Positions 1 through 9,554 of a stretch of 64,000 nucleotides of DNA are shown piece by piece. The stretch comes from Dehalococcoidia bacterium (lineage in GTDB: Bacteria; Chloroflexota; Dehalococcoidia; Lucifugimonadales; Lucifugimonadaceae): the NCBI GenBank assembly GCA_022819585.1, contig JAJEGY010000009.1, positions 186,001-250,000 of the forward strand. The letters are read 5' to 3'. Positions within the stretch are counted from its first letter, which is position 1, and every line of letters starts with the position of its first letter. Below the pieces are notes generated by a model. That model made no database searches. It had not been told where the DNA came from and saw nothing but the letters and a program-made list of their open reading frames with translations. A program made the position numbers and the translations under genes.

Positions 1-2
1 CA

Positions 3-1118
3 CCACCGCACACACAGAAGCGAATCGACGATTTGTTCGATCGTTTGAACGATCTGTCTTGGCACCAAATCGGATACCCGACCAACCAATGTTTCGATTA
101 CTCGCCGCTGTACCCCCTTCTACAGCACAGCGCGAACAACGTCGGAGACCCGTTCCACGACAGCCTTTACCGTGTCAACACTCACGCATTCGAACGGGAG
201 GTCATCACGACCTTCGCGAATCTGATGAGACACTCACCCGATGAGACCTGGGGCTACGTGACTTCGGGCGGTACCGAAGGGAACATGTACGGGCTCTATA
301 TTGCTCGTGAGATGTTCCCCGAGGCCGTCGTCTACTTCTCGCAGGACACCCACTACAGTGTCCGCAAGAACCTGCGAGTGCTCAACTACCGAAACATCAT
401 GATCCGAAGTTTGGATAATGGGGAGGTTGACTACGACGATCTCCGTGAGACGATTCGCATCAATCGCCATCTACCGGTGGTAGTGATGGCCAACATCGGA
501 ACGACGATGAAAGGAGCGGTAGACAATCTCGACAAAATACGCGATATCTTTGATGAACTTGCGATCTCCAGCAGCTATATCCACGCCGACGCAGCCCTTA
601 GCGGCATGATTTTGCCATTTGTAGACGATCCTCAGCCCTATGGATTCGATGCCGGAATCGATTCGATCGCCATCAGCGGACACAAGATGATCGGGTCACC
701 TCTTCCAAGCGGTGTTGTTCTGACCAAGAGCGACTACGTGGGGCGAGTCGCCAGATCTATCGAGTATGTCGGCGCCATGGATACGACTCTTTCAGGGTCC
801 CGAAACGCCATAACACCCCTGATGCTGTGGTATGCATTCGAGCAACACGGTCTGGAGGGATTCCGCGGAATCGTCCATGAAACACTGGACGTCGCACAGT
901 ACGCGGTCGACAAATTCAATGAGAACGGCATCCCGGCTTGGCGTAATAAAAACTCCATCACAGTCGTTTTCCCGCGTCCTGCCGACACCGTCGTCAACAA
1001 GTGGCAGATGGCCCCCTACGAGAACTTCGCCCACATCATCACCGTGCCCAATGTAACCCGGGACAAGATTGACGCAGCAGTCGCTGATTGCGTTGCAAAC
1101 CCACGAACAACAACCTGA
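3..1118 (+). CDS. hdc: Histidine decarboxylase, PLP-dependent group II (5' end outside window)
   Basis: This enzyme would decarboxylate histidine to histamine in the cytoplasm. The sequence shows the group II decarboxylase fold: an N-terminal stretch ending GYPTNQ..FDYS, the NNVGDPF segment, the TSGGTEGN phosphate-binding region, HADAALSG with the ring-stacking Asp, and the PLP lysine in SGHKMIGSP near base 685. The frame stays open back to base 3 with family-like sequence (KRIDDLFDRL), so the real start lies upstream and the TTG at 33 is not it. A tandem-ACT protein follows 21 bases later, probably in the same operon. Other small amino acids are possible substrates, but the match is closest to bacterial PLP-type histidine decarboxylases. 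Confidence 0.85.
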   Translation, partial: PPHTQKRIDDLFDRLNDLSWHQIGYPTNQCFDYSPLYPLLQHSANNVGDPFHDSLYRVNTHAFEREVITTFANLMRHSPDETWGYVTSGGTEGNMYGLYIAREMFPEAVVYFSQDTHYSVRKNLRVLNYRNIMIRSLDNGEVDYDDLRETIRINRHLPVVVMANIGTTMKGAVDNLDKIRDIFDELAISSSYIHADAALSGMILPFVDDPQPYGFDAGIDSIAISGHKMIGSPLPSGVVLTKSDYVGRVARSIEYVGAMDTTLSGSRNAITPLMLWYAFEQHGLEGFRGIVHETLDVAQYAVDKFNENGIPAWRNKNSITVVFPRPADTVVNKWQMAPYENFAHIITVPNVTRDKIDAAVADCVANPRTTT

Positions 1119-1139
1119 CTACAGGAGACCAATTACCTC

Positions 1140-1550
1140 ATGAAGCAGATCACCGTCAATGTAGAAAACGAAGTCGGCGTCATCGCCGGCGTAACTAGCG
1201 TCTTATCTAAAAACGGAATAAACATCTTGAGCCTCAGCACCGAGGTTATGGAAGATTCGGGCGTCATATTCATCACGACTGAAGATGAAGATCACGACAA
1301 AGCGCTATGGTGGCTGGCGGATGCGGGATACAAGGCGATGACTGACGAGACGTTGGTTATCACCATGCCCGACGAACCCGGAGCCCTAGCCAAAGTTGCA
1401 GAGCGATTCCGAGACCACGACATCAACATCCAGAGCCTGCACATCATAAACCGAGCCCACGGCCACACCACAGTATCCCTTAGCACTGACAATCAAGACA
1501 AAGCGCGCAAGCTAGTCAAGGATCAATTGGTAACCACATCAAACCGCTAA
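1140..1550 (+). CDS. Tandem ACT-domain protein
   Basis: A 136-residue protein made almost wholly of two ACT domains: residues about 3-65 (ITVNVENEVGVIAGVTSVL, then GINILSLS) and about 70-130 (LVITMPDEPGALAKVAERF, then INIQSLHI). ACT domains bind amino acids and usually control an enzyme. There is no catalytic domain here. The ATG has an AGGAGA ribosome site 11 bases upstream. It lies directly behind histidine decarboxylase, so a role as histidine or histamine sensor or regulatory subunit is inferred. It may instead be a general small-molecule sensor. Confidence 0.8.
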   Translation: MKQITVNVENEVGVIAGVTSVLSKNGINILSLSTEVMEDSGVIFITTEDEDHDKALWWLADAGYKAMTDETLVITMPDEPGALAKVAERFRDHDINIQSLHIINRAHGHTTVSLSTDNQDKARKLVKDQLVTTSNR

Positions 1551-1567
1551 CCGCACGTCAAACCTGC

Positions 1568-3340
1568 TTACTGCCAATACTCGTTCCACCTCCGATCCAC
1601 TAGCCGCACGATGTCCGAGTCCATCTCCAACGGCTTCTGGTAACCCGGCTTCCAAGTTGCATTGATCCCCATCACACCGCTGTACACGGGCGTGATGCCG
1701 ACGAAATGCTGCTCGGTGAAAACGACGTCCAGCGCACAGTCGAAACGCGTGAAAATCCCCCAGATCAACTCGACGTCGTCCTCAATATCGACATCCTCCG
1801 AAACCAGCACCAATGCCTTCAGAGACTTCGCACGCGGATCGTTCACAGCTCGTTCCAATAGTGCTCGATGCTCCGGGTAACCACTTTTTATCTGCATCAC
1901 CAAGATGTTGTTGCAGAGTAACCGATGCTTCAAGATCGCCGACGATAGGCTCTTGGGGTCGAAGCGCAGTTGAGGCCCGTCTATATTCTGCGGTTCGTGC
2001 CCATAACCCGTAGCGTCTACGATCATCTTCGAACCTTCTTCAAACGCGTCACCAGTGAAATCTAGCGTGTCCATCGCGGTGCGCGCCAACAAACGGAAAT
2101 CGGTTTCGGCTCTGAAGTTTCTAGACACCGCACGGGCCACAGCTCTGATGTCGGAAGGGTCCGTATCAGCATCCACCAGAACCATAACTTTGGTAAGCGA
2201 AAGTTGACCTTCGCCCAATATCCCAAACGCCGTCTTCATCTGCTCGCGGGAGTATCTGCTGTCGACGGAAACCACGAGCAGGTTGTGGAAGCCAGACTCG
2301 TAGTAAGACCACATGTCGCGCACTTCTTTTCTCATCAGCCTTATCAATGGTTTTGTAGCCAACTGCGCGGCGTCTCCCAGCGCTCGATCCTCTTGAGGCG
2401 GCTTGCCAACGACGGTGGCAGGATAGATCGGGTTGCGCTTTCGAGTGATCGTGTTAATGCGGAATACTGGAAAGTCGGCCGCCTCGGAATAGTGTCCGAA
2501 GTGGTCGCCAAACGGGCCTTCTAAACGGCGTTCGCCGGAGATCAGTTGACCTTCAATTACGAACTCAGCCTCAGCCGGCACGCGCACGTCCAAGGTCTTA
2601 GCCCGTATCATTGGCGTCGGTTTACCGCGCATGACACCTGCAAAACCTGCTTCGTCAATACCTTCAGGAAGCGGGATGATGGCCGAAAGAATCAAAGCAG
2701 GATCGCCACCCAGTACCACCGCAACATCTAGGGGTTTTTCATCACGTTCGGCTTCGACGTGGTGAAAAGCGCCCCCTTTCTGTAGCTGCATGTGCATTCC
2801 CGTAGTCGCACCGTCGTAAACCTGCATCCGATAGATGCCCATGTTGTGAACACCTGACAGCGGATCACGCGTCCGCACGAGAGGAAGCGTGATGAATCGT
2901 CCTCCATCTTCAGGCCAGCACTTCAGGATGGGCATTTGAGACAGATCAGGAGATGATTCGACAACCTGCTGTACCGATGCTTTCATTGAGCGCCCAGGAC
3001 GTACGTTGAGAAGGTTGAGAACTGAGCTGCGGTTGCGCCAGATCGAGGATAGGGATGGCGGATTCACGTCCTCTAAGAAATCCAGCAATCTCTCACCGAT
3101 CTCTTCAGGATGACGTCCCAAACCAATCTCAATCCGCTCCATAGTGCCCAACAGATTTACAGCCAATGGGTACGAAGCGCCCTTAACGTTTTCGAATAGA
3201 ACCGCCGGGCCGTCTTCCCGAACCAGCCGCGTCGCTATCTCCGTCACCTCCAACTCAGGGTTCACGGGTACTGTAACGCGCTTAAACAAACCTCGTGACT
3301 CGAGTTCGCGTATAAACGACTGCAAATCGGTAAAAGCCAA
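1568..3340 (-). CDS. ubiD: UbiD-family prenyl-FMN-dependent decarboxylase
   Basis: UbiD enzymes remove a carboxylate from aromatic or unsaturated acids using prenylated FMN made by UbiX. The sequence has the N-terminal FIRELESRG.F.RV region, the LEVTEIATRLV segment, the central Q(M)HLQ-type stretch seen here as GMHMQLQKGG, and a GPFGDHFGHYSEAADFPVF motif typical of the family. I chose the TTG at 3340 because AGGAG sits 8 bases before it and the product then begins MAFTDLQSFI, like relatives. A TTG at 3367 would add nine residues and overlap ubiX. The gene is transcribed after ubiX and ubiA, which suggests quinone (possibly futalosine-route menaquinone) synthesis. UbiD paralogs also act in other decarboxylations. 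Confidence 0.88.
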   Translation of the reverse strand: MAFTDLQSFIRELESRGLFKRVTVPVNPELEVTEIATRLVREDGPAVLFENVKGASYPLAVNLLGTMERIEIGLGRHPEEIGERLLDFLEDVNPPSLSSIWRNRSSVLNLLNVRPGRSMKASVQQVVESSPDLSQMPILKCWPEDGGRFITLPLVRTRDPLSGVHNMGIYRMQVYDGATTGMHMQLQKGGAFHHVEAERDEKPLDVAVVLGGDPALILSAIIPLPEGIDEAGFAGVMRGKPTPMIRAKTLDVRVPAEAEFVIEGQLISGERRLEGPFGDHFGHYSEAADFPVFRINTITRKRNPIYPATVVGKPPQEDRALGDAAQLATKPLIRLMRKEVRDMWSYYESGFHNLLVVSVDSRYSREQMKTAFGILGEGQLSLTKVMVLVDADTDPSDIRAVARAVSRNFRAETDFRLLARTAMDTLDFTGDAFEEGSKMIVDATGYGHEPQNIDGPQLRFDPKSLSSAILKHRLLCNNILVMQIKSGYPEHRALLERAVNDPRAKSLKALVLVSEDVDIEDDVELIWGIFTRFDCALDVVFTEQHFVGITPVYSGVMGINATWKPGYQKPLEMDSDIVRLVDRRWNEYWQ

Positions 3341-3351
3341 CTCCCCGTCTC

Positions 3352-3963
3352 CTACCGGCCGCGCCAAATCTGCAAAAGATCGCTTCCCACCCCTAGGTGG
3401 TGGAGGATACGGCCCGAGACCATGTCCACTAAATCATCTATAGTTCTCGGGTTGTTATAGAAGCCCGGTGATGCGGGGAGAATAGTGGCCCCTGCTTCCG
3501 TGGCTGCAACCATGTTGCGAAGGTGGACGAGACTTAGCGGCGTCTCACGCGTGACCAGGATCAATCGACGTTGCTCTTTAAGGGTTACGTCGGCGGCTCG
3601 CTCAAGCAGGTTTTGCGACATACCGTTGGCGATTCGTGCCAATGTCCCGCCACTACACGGTACCACGACCATCCCATCTACCTCGCATGAACCACTGGCA
3701 ATGTCTGCGGCCACGTTATGCGACTGATGCCATTTGAATCCACTTCGAATCGACATATCGTGACCCAACCACCTCGTCAGTTCGTTTAGATCATTGTCGA
3801 CACTGCCTGTCAAAGTTAACCCCTCCTCAACACTCAGAACCTTGGCACCCGACTGTGTGACCACAAGATCCAACTCATGATCGCTATTGGCCAAAGACTG
3901 CAGGACGCGTCGCGCATATGGCGCGCCACTCGCACCAGATATTCCTACGATGAAACGCGACAA
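3352..3963 (-). CDS. ubiX: Flavin prenyltransferase UbiX
   Basis: UbiX attaches a dimethylallyl group to FMN to make the UbiD cofactor. The 203-residue protein has the expected length and the N-terminal flavin motif VGISGASGAPYARRVLQSL, a central VVPCSGGTLARIANGMSQNLLERAADVTLKE, and LVTRETPLSLVHLRNM. The start is a TTG at 3963, four bases after the ubiA stop; no better in-frame ATG precedes the ISGASGA motif. The end runs 11-12 bases before the favoured ubiD start, so ubiA-ubiX-ubiD form one leftward operon. Confidence 0.93.
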   Translation of the reverse strand: MSRFIVGISGASGAPYARRVLQSLANSDHELDLVVTQSGAKVLSVEEGLTLTGSVDNDLNELTRWLGHDMSIRSGFKWHQSHNVAADIASGSCEVDGMVVVPCSGGTLARIANGMSQNLLERAADVTLKEQRRLILVTRETPLSLVHLRNMVAATEAGATILPASPGFYNNPRTIDDLVDMVSGRILHHLGVGSDLLQIWRGR

Positions 3964-3967
3964 AGGA

Positions 3968-4873
3968 TTATCCGATCAACAACTCGTCGAGGACTATGAA
4001 TACCGCGAAAACGACGGCGATGATGCCGTTCATCGTGAAGAACGCCATGTTCAACTTCGAAAGGTCGCTCTCCTTCACAAGCGAGTGTTCGTACGCGTAC
4101 AACGCTCCCACAACTACGATTCCAAGCGCTGCCCAAAACCCACCGTCTCCCGTCAATACCGATAAGACGAGGAATATGAGGGCCACGAGGTGCAACGACT
4201 TGGCGATGAGCAACGATCTCTTGATACCGAAACGCGCCGGTATCGAGTGGAGCCTATTCGCACGGTCGAAGTCGATATCGGCGATGGCGTACAACACATC
4301 GAACCCAGATACCCAGAACAACGCCGCGATCCCGAGCAACACAAACTCAGCGGGCATGGTCCCGGTCATCGCTATCGCAACCGCAGGCGGTACGATCACA
4401 TAGACAGCCCCAATCCCGAAGTGCGCCAACCATGTGAATCTCTTCAAATACGGGTATGTAAACGCGACGATGATGGGTATCGGTGAAAGTACCAACGCCA
4501 GCGGATCAAGCTGCCACGCGGCGACCACAAACACAATGGCTGACACCGCCATGTAGCCAATAACCTCAGGCTTGCCAATGATGCCGGTCGCCAAAGCACG
4601 ATCAGCGGTGCGCGGATTACGTCGATCAATCTCCGCGTCTACGAGCCTGTTAGCCGCCATCGCAAACGTCCGCAACGTCACCATTGCCACGATCACCCAA
4701 CCGAACTGCACCCAATTAGGCCAACCATCAGCCACCATGAACGCCGCCGCTACTGCGAAAGGCAACGCGAAAATCGAGTGTTCGAACTTGATGGTGTCGA
4801 GGAATATTTGAAGACGACGGAGCGGGTTCAAACCCGCATCTGAACCGCCGCCGCGATTGGCGTCGATGCTCAA
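3968..4873 (-). CDS. ubiA: UbiA-family polyprenyltransferase
   Basis: An integral membrane enzyme that transfers a polyprenyl chain to an aromatic acid in quinone biosynthesis. Both Asp-rich motifs are visible: NRLVDAEIDRRNPRTADR (NxxxDxxxD) and DVLYAIADIDFDRANRLHS (DxxxDxxxD). About eight hydrophobic helices follow. The TTG at 4873 is preceded by AGGA with a 5-base gap and gives MSIDANRGG; a TTG at 4912 adds 13 residues but has no visible ribosome site. With ubiX and ubiD next door it is probably MqnP/UbiA of menaquinone synthesis. MutL is immediately upstream on the same strand. Confidence 0.9.
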   Translation of the reverse strand: MSIDANRGGGSDAGLNPLRRLQIFLDTIKFEHSIFALPFAVAAAFMVADGWPNWVQFGWVIVAMVTLRTFAMAANRLVDAEIDRRNPRTADRALATGIIGKPEVIGYMAVSAIVFVVAAWQLDPLALVLSPIPIIVAFTYPYLKRFTWLAHFGIGAVYVIVPPAVAIAMTGTMPAEFVLLGIAALFWVSGFDVLYAIADIDFDRANRLHSIPARFGIKRSLLIAKSLHLVALIFLVLSVLTGDGGFWAALGIVVVGALYAYEHSLVKESDLSKLNMAFFTMNGIIAVVFAVFIVLDELLIG

Positions 4874-4940
4874 CGAATTCCTAACGAGGAGGGTTTGCGA
4901 CTGTGCTTGCAACCGATTCTAACGGTTGGTGATGAATCGC

Positions 4941-6809
4941 TCACTTCCTTCGTCCGAACTCGCGCTCTAACGCCTCGCCGGTCAGCAGCAGCATTGTCGG
5001 TCTCCCGTGCGGGCATGACTGCGGATGCTGGCATTCTTGCAGCAGACGCACTATCTCTTCGCAACTTTCGATTGCCAAGGTATCCCCTGCTCTGACAGCG
5101 GCATGACACGCCATGGTTGCCAACAATCTTTCGGACCACGGCATCGGGTCTTGTCGCCCGTTCTCCGAGTCCGTCTGGGACACGTCATCCAGAATTCGTA
5201 GCAAAGCCTTCTCCACACCGTTCGCGTCCACCACAGCCCTTTCAGCCAGAATCTGCGGCACTGCACGCACCATTAAGGAACCACCGCCGAATGGTTGGAT
5301 ATCCCATCCAGCATCTTTGAACCATTGAGAACCCTCGCTGAATACGATTTGTCGTTGAGGCGAAAGCTCCACAATTTGGGGCGCCAATAACAATTGCGAC
5401 TCGCTCGCTTTAGCGGCCTGCTTGGCTCGAATTTCTTCAAACTTAACCCTCTCGTGAGCGGCGTGTTGATCGATAAGAAATACGCCATTCGCATCCTCCG
5501 CAACAATGTAGGTCTTTTGAGCTTGACCCAAGACCCGCAATTGGGGCAACACGTCACGATGCCGCGTTGTGCTCCTATCGATCGAGGTCGATTCTTCGTC
5601 TGGAGGGTGATGGACTACGCTGTGTGTGTTTTCCTCATCTTGGTCGGGCTGAGCGGGCACGAAGTGTTCGGTTGTGTCATCAATCCCGTTCTTACCCGGA
5701 GTTTCAGGTCTTGCATCGAACGTCGGCGTAACGTCTGTGTTGCGCCGCATCGCGAATGCCCCTTCTAATGATGTTGTCAATGAGGAGGCAAGTCTTGTGT
5801 CGGAGAACCTCCTCACAGGCGCATGGGTAGAAAGCGCCGCGCCAACAGCGTTTTCGATCACTGAAAAAACGAGTCCTTCGCGACGAAATCGGACTTCGGT
5901 TTTCTGGGGATGGACGTTCACGTCAACATCCTCTAATGGGGTGTTTACTTTGATCAATGCCATCGGGAATCGCCGGTCGGGGAGAAAACCTTGATATCCA
6001 CGCTCAACGGCGTATACCAAACGATAGGACTGCACCAAACGGCCGTTTACAGCAATTGTGATGTGACTTCTACGCCCGAAGTTCAGATTCGGCATGGCGA
6101 TAGCACCGCCAGCGTTGAACGCTGCATCAAGATCAGGGTGAAGGTTGACTAAGACGGATCTGTCTCGAACTCGATGTACAGACGCCAACGCGGACGCGTC
6201 ATCGAAATCTCCGGGTGTATTCAAACGAAGCACCCCATCAATCGTCAGACGGAACTTTACGTCGCTTCGTATCAACGCCATCTGCCCAATCAACGTCACC
6301 ACACGCGCTGCTTCAGCAGATGGGCTACTCAAGAACTTCAGTCGTGCCGGGACATTTCGGAATAATTGCCGGACGATTACCGAAGTTCCAACTGGCGCTC
6401 CTGCGGTGAGCACTTGCGGTTCAGATCCGTATGCGACGTTACATTCCGATCCACTTTCGGATTCGACGTGTCTAGACACCATCGTTACGTCAGAAACCGC
6501 CGCGATCGATGGCAGGGCTTCACCGCGGAAACCGAGTGTCGGTATCGCCACCAAATCGCTCGATTCATCTACCTTGCTGGTTGCGAAACGCTCGAAGGCT
6601 AACGCCAATTCGTTTGACAGTATGCCGTGACCATCGTCTACGACTCTGATCAGATTTCGCCCACCGCCTTCCAGTTCGACATCAATGCGACTAGCCCCAG
6701 CATCCAAAGAATTCTCAATCAACTCCTTAACAACCGATGCGGGGCGCTCAACTACCTCTCCAGCGGCGACCCGGGACGCTAACGCGTCAGGCATTACTTT
6801 GATCGGCAT
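4941..6809 (-). CDS. mutL: DNA mismatch repair protein MutL
   Basis: MutL couples mismatch recognition by MutS to strand incision. The GHKL ATPase motifs are clear: IAAGEVVERP-type start (seen as RVAAGEVVERPASVVKELIENSLDAG), DDGHGI, and TLGFRGEAL. The C-terminal domain carries DQHAAHERVKFEE, the DQHA(x)2E(x)4E endonuclease motif, plus SCPHGRP near the end. It is therefore the nicking type of MutL found in bacteria lacking MutH. The acidic, variable linker lies at about residues 350-420. ATG start. ubiA follows 30-70 bases downstream; no mutS is in the window. Confidence 0.97.
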   Translation of the reverse strand: MPIKVMPDALASRVAAGEVVERPASVVKELIENSLDAGASRIDVELEGGGRNLIRVVDDGHGILSNELALAFERFATSKVDESSDLVAIPTLGFRGEALPSIAAVSDVTMVSRHVESESGSECNVAYGSEPQVLTAGAPVGTSVIVRQLFRNVPARLKFLSSPSAEAARVVTLIGQMALIRSDVKFRLTIDGVLRLNTPGDFDDASALASVHRVRDRSVLVNLHPDLDAAFNAGGAIAMPNLNFGRRSHITIAVNGRLVQSYRLVYAVERGYQGFLPDRRFPMALIKVNTPLEDVDVNVHPQKTEVRFRREGLVFSVIENAVGAALSTHAPVRRFSDTRLASSLTTSLEGAFAMRRNTDVTPTFDARPETPGKNGIDDTTEHFVPAQPDQDEENTHSVVHHPPDEESTSIDRSTTRHRDVLPQLRVLGQAQKTYIVAEDANGVFLIDQHAAHERVKFEEIRAKQAAKASESQLLLAPQIVELSPQRQIVFSEGSQWFKDAGWDIQPFGGGSLMVRAVPQILAERAVVDANGVEKALLRILDDVSQTDSENGRQDPMPWSERLLATMACHAAVRAGDTLAIESCEEIVRLLQECQHPQSCPHGRPTMLLLTGEALEREFGRRK

Positions 6810-6890
6810 TTAGCTGGGAGGATGACTGGGTTATTGCGGAGATCGGTTTCTGAATCTAGATTAAACGTTCCGTTGCTGGTTGGTGATACA

Positions 6891-8147
6891 TCACAACCTT
6901 CGTATCCGCGGGGCTAATATCCATGTCAGCACCACACTGGCAGCCAACACCGTGCTGGCGACTGCGAATGAGATTTGCAGGCTTGTCTGTTCCGCCAAGA
7001 AGCCTAACGGGATGGCGCCGACGGGCCGTAAGCCGAAATTCAGCATGTAAATTCCCATCACGCGGCCGCGATGCTCTTCATCGGTCTGTTCCAAGATCAA
7101 CGCCGAATTTAGGGCGCGTCGACCCGAGTCGCCAATGCCTAACGCGAACATCGCCAACATCCCAATCAGGAACACAGAGACAAAAGTCGATACGAAAATC
7201 GCAGCTGCCGAGATCGCGCCTGTCGCCAGCAGCACCACTCCCCTTTTGACATTCTCAGTCAGTCCAGCGATGAATAACGATCCGATCAACGCACCCACTC
7301 CGATAGTGCTCATTAATATCCCCAACTGTGTCGCTCCGCCACCAAATATCAGTTCGACCTGCACCGGCATCAGGCTACGGAATGATTGCGAGGTCATCGT
7401 CGTCGCCAACGTCAACAACAACAGAACCAGAATCGTCTTGTTGCGCGCAGAGTAACGAAGACCATCCAACACGGAGTTGAAAACGTTCTCCCTTCGTCGA
7501 CCAGGCGCCGAAGCATCAGGGCGCGCCACTTTGACCCTCGTCATCATTAAGAAGGCGATAAACATCATTCCCGACATCAAGAAATATGTTGCTTGCGGAC
7601 CCAGCCAGGAGTACGCTAGGCCGCCAATACCAGGACCGGAAAGCGTCATCAGCGCCATGCCTGATGCGTTCAACGCCACCGCGTTCGTCAATTCGCCGTC
7701 CGGCACCAGCTGCGGGATGATAGCTTGCCGGGCCGGCATCATGAACGACCAGCAGAATCCCTGCGTAAGTGCCGCGCCGAACAATACCCAGATCGAGACG
7801 AACTCCATAACTATCGAAATTGCGACGAACAACGCTACCAAACTGACGATCAACTGTGCGTATTGGATTATTCTCCGGCGATTCCACCGGTCGGCAAGTG
7901 AACCACCAAACAACCCGAAGACCAATATCGGCGGCGCGAAGCCCGCACCTACCAACGCGACCAAAAACGCATCGTGCGTCAGTTCCCATGCCAAAAACCC
8001 ACGCGCCAGATGCTGCATGTTGATGCCAGCCATCAAGAAGATAAGGCTGATCCAGAACTTGCGATAGTTCGGATTGCGGAGCGAATGGAACGTCCGGCTG
8101 GCGTAGTTCCGGCCGTATCCTACTGCTCCGCCAACCCGCAACGCCAA
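6891..8147 (-). CDS. MFS transporter, DHA3/EntS-like, copy 1 of 3
   Basis: A 418-residue membrane protein with about 12 helices and an MFS-type A-motif region (FGLFGGSLADRWNRRRII). It closely resembles the next gene through its whole length, including the RTFHSLRNPNYRKFWISL start region and the MALMTLSGPGIGGLAYSW segment, so the pair is a tandem duplication. The start is a TTG at 8147, touching the stop of the upstream copy, with AGGA about 9 bases before it. Substrate is unknown. DHA3 relatives export drugs, macrolides or siderophores. Confidence 0.85.
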   Translation of the reverse strand: MALRVGGAVGYGRNYASRTFHSLRNPNYRKFWISLIFLMAGINMQHLARGFLAWELTHDAFLVALVGAGFAPPILVFGLFGGSLADRWNRRRIIQYAQLIVSLVALFVAISIVMEFVSIWVLFGAALTQGFCWSFMMPARQAIIPQLVPDGELTNAVALNASGMALMTLSGPGIGGLAYSWLGPQATYFLMSGMMFIAFLMMTRVKVARPDASAPGRRRENVFNSVLDGLRYSARNKTILVLLLLTLATTMTSQSFRSLMPVQVELIFGGGATQLGILMSTIGVGALIGSLFIAGLTENVKRGVVLLATGAISAAAIFVSTFVSVFLIGMLAMFALGIGDSGRRALNSALILEQTDEEHRGRVMGIYMLNFGLRPVGAIPLGFLAEQTSLQISFAVASTVLAASVVLTWILAPRIRRL

Positions 8148-8148
8148 A

Positions 8149-9444
8149 CTATAAGTTCCTGATCCGTGGCGTGAGAGTCCAAGTCAACAACACCGCGACT
8201 GCGAGGACTATACCAGCAACTGCGAACGCGACGCGAATGTCCGTCGCCTCGGCCAAGATACCCAAAGGGATCGCTCCAATCGGCGTCAATCCGAAGTTGA
8301 GCATGTAGATGCCCATCACCCTCCCACGATGTTCTTCGTCTGCCTGCTCCATCAGCATCGCCGCGTTCAACGAACGTCTCCCCGCGTCGCCCAAACCTAG
8401 GACGATCATTGCGAACATGGCGATGACGAAAAATGCGACAAAAGTCGACACTAATATCGCCGCAGCTGACAGGCCCGTGCATGCCAACAGCACTACACCC
8501 CGTTGCACGTTTTCAGTAAGCCCGGCGATGAACAAAGAACCCAGCAGCGCGCCGACCCCAATCATGCTCATCAATATGCCCAACTGCCTCGGACCTCCCT
8601 CGAAAATCAACTCCACCTGAGCCGGCATCAGCGAACGGAACGACATAGACGTCATCGTCGTCGCAAGAAGAAGCAGGAACAGAACGAGAATCGTCCGGTT
8701 GCGCGCCGAATAACGCAACCCTTCCCAGACTGCGTTGAGCACCTTCTCTTCTCGTTGTCTCTTTGATACCGCCTCGCCTGTTATCTTCACGCCACTCATC
8801 ATTAAAAAAGCGATGAACATCAGACCAGTGATGATGAAATATGTATTCGCCGGCCCCAACCATCCGTAAGCGAGTCCTCCAAGACCAGGGCCCGAAAGCG
8901 TCATCAATGCCATACCCGAAGCACTTAACGCGATCGCATTGGTCACCTCATTCTTGCTGACAAGCTGCGGAATGATCGATTGACGCGCTGGCATCATGAA
9001 CGACCAGCCCATTCCTTGCGCAAACCCAGCGAGCATCAGAATCCATATCGAGATGACTTCCGTAAAAATCGCCAGCCCCACCAGACCAGCGATGCCGCAT
9101 ATGGCCAACTGGCTGTACTGGATCATCTTCTTGCGATTCCAACGATCCGCAAACGCGCCACCGAAAACCGAGAAGATCAATATCGGCGGCGCGAACGCCG
9201 ATCCCACAAGTGCTACCTGGAACGTGTCGTTCGTCAAGTCCCAAGCCAGTTGCCCCCGCGCCATCATCTGCATGTTGACGCCCGCCATCAGGATGATGAG
9301 GCTCACCCAGAAACGCCGATAAGCCGAATTGCCAAGAGAATGGAAAGTTCTGCGCGCGGTACTACGACCGCGAACTCGCATGCGGGTTGAAACTGCGTGG
9401 GGTCTTAGATGACGAACTGCAGGCTTATTCGCTTTTAATGCCAT
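8149..9444 (-). CDS. MFS transporter, DHA3/EntS-like, copy 2 of 3
   Basis: A 431-residue, roughly 12-helix transporter. Shared landmarks with copy 1 are RTFHSLGNSAYRRFWVSL, FGGAFADRWNRKKMIQYSQ, PARQSIIPQLV and GRVMGIYMLNFGL. It starts at an ATG and has a longer, Arg-rich cytoplasmic N-terminus than copy 1. Its stop codon abuts the start of copy 1, so translation is probably coupled. No regulator is adjacent, and the substrate cannot be inferred. Confidence 0.87.
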   Translation of the reverse strand: MALKANKPAVRHLRPHAVSTRMRVRGRSTARRTFHSLGNSAYRRFWVSLIILMAGVNMQMMARGQLAWDLTNDTFQVALVGSAFAPPILIFSVFGGAFADRWNRKKMIQYSQLAICGIAGLVGLAIFTEVISIWILMLAGFAQGMGWSFMMPARQSIIPQLVSKNEVTNAIALSASGMALMTLSGPGLGGLAYGWLGPANTYFIITGLMFIAFLMMSGVKITGEAVSKRQREEKVLNAVWEGLRYSARNRTILVLFLLLLATTMTSMSFRSLMPAQVELIFEGGPRQLGILMSMIGVGALLGSLFIAGLTENVQRGVVLLACTGLSAAAILVSTFVAFFVIAMFAMIVLGLGDAGRRSLNAAMLMEQADEEHRGRVMGIYMLNFGLTPIGAIPLGILAEATDIRVAFAVAGIVLAVAVLLTWTLTPRIRNL

Positions 9445-9554
9445 GTAGAACTTCGCCGAACATCAAGCGAAGTTTACACCACCCGACACTTACCAAACCC
9501 CGGTGGGTAGCGCGTTCAATCTGATCGTCTCGCCGCTGCAACGCGACCGCTTCT

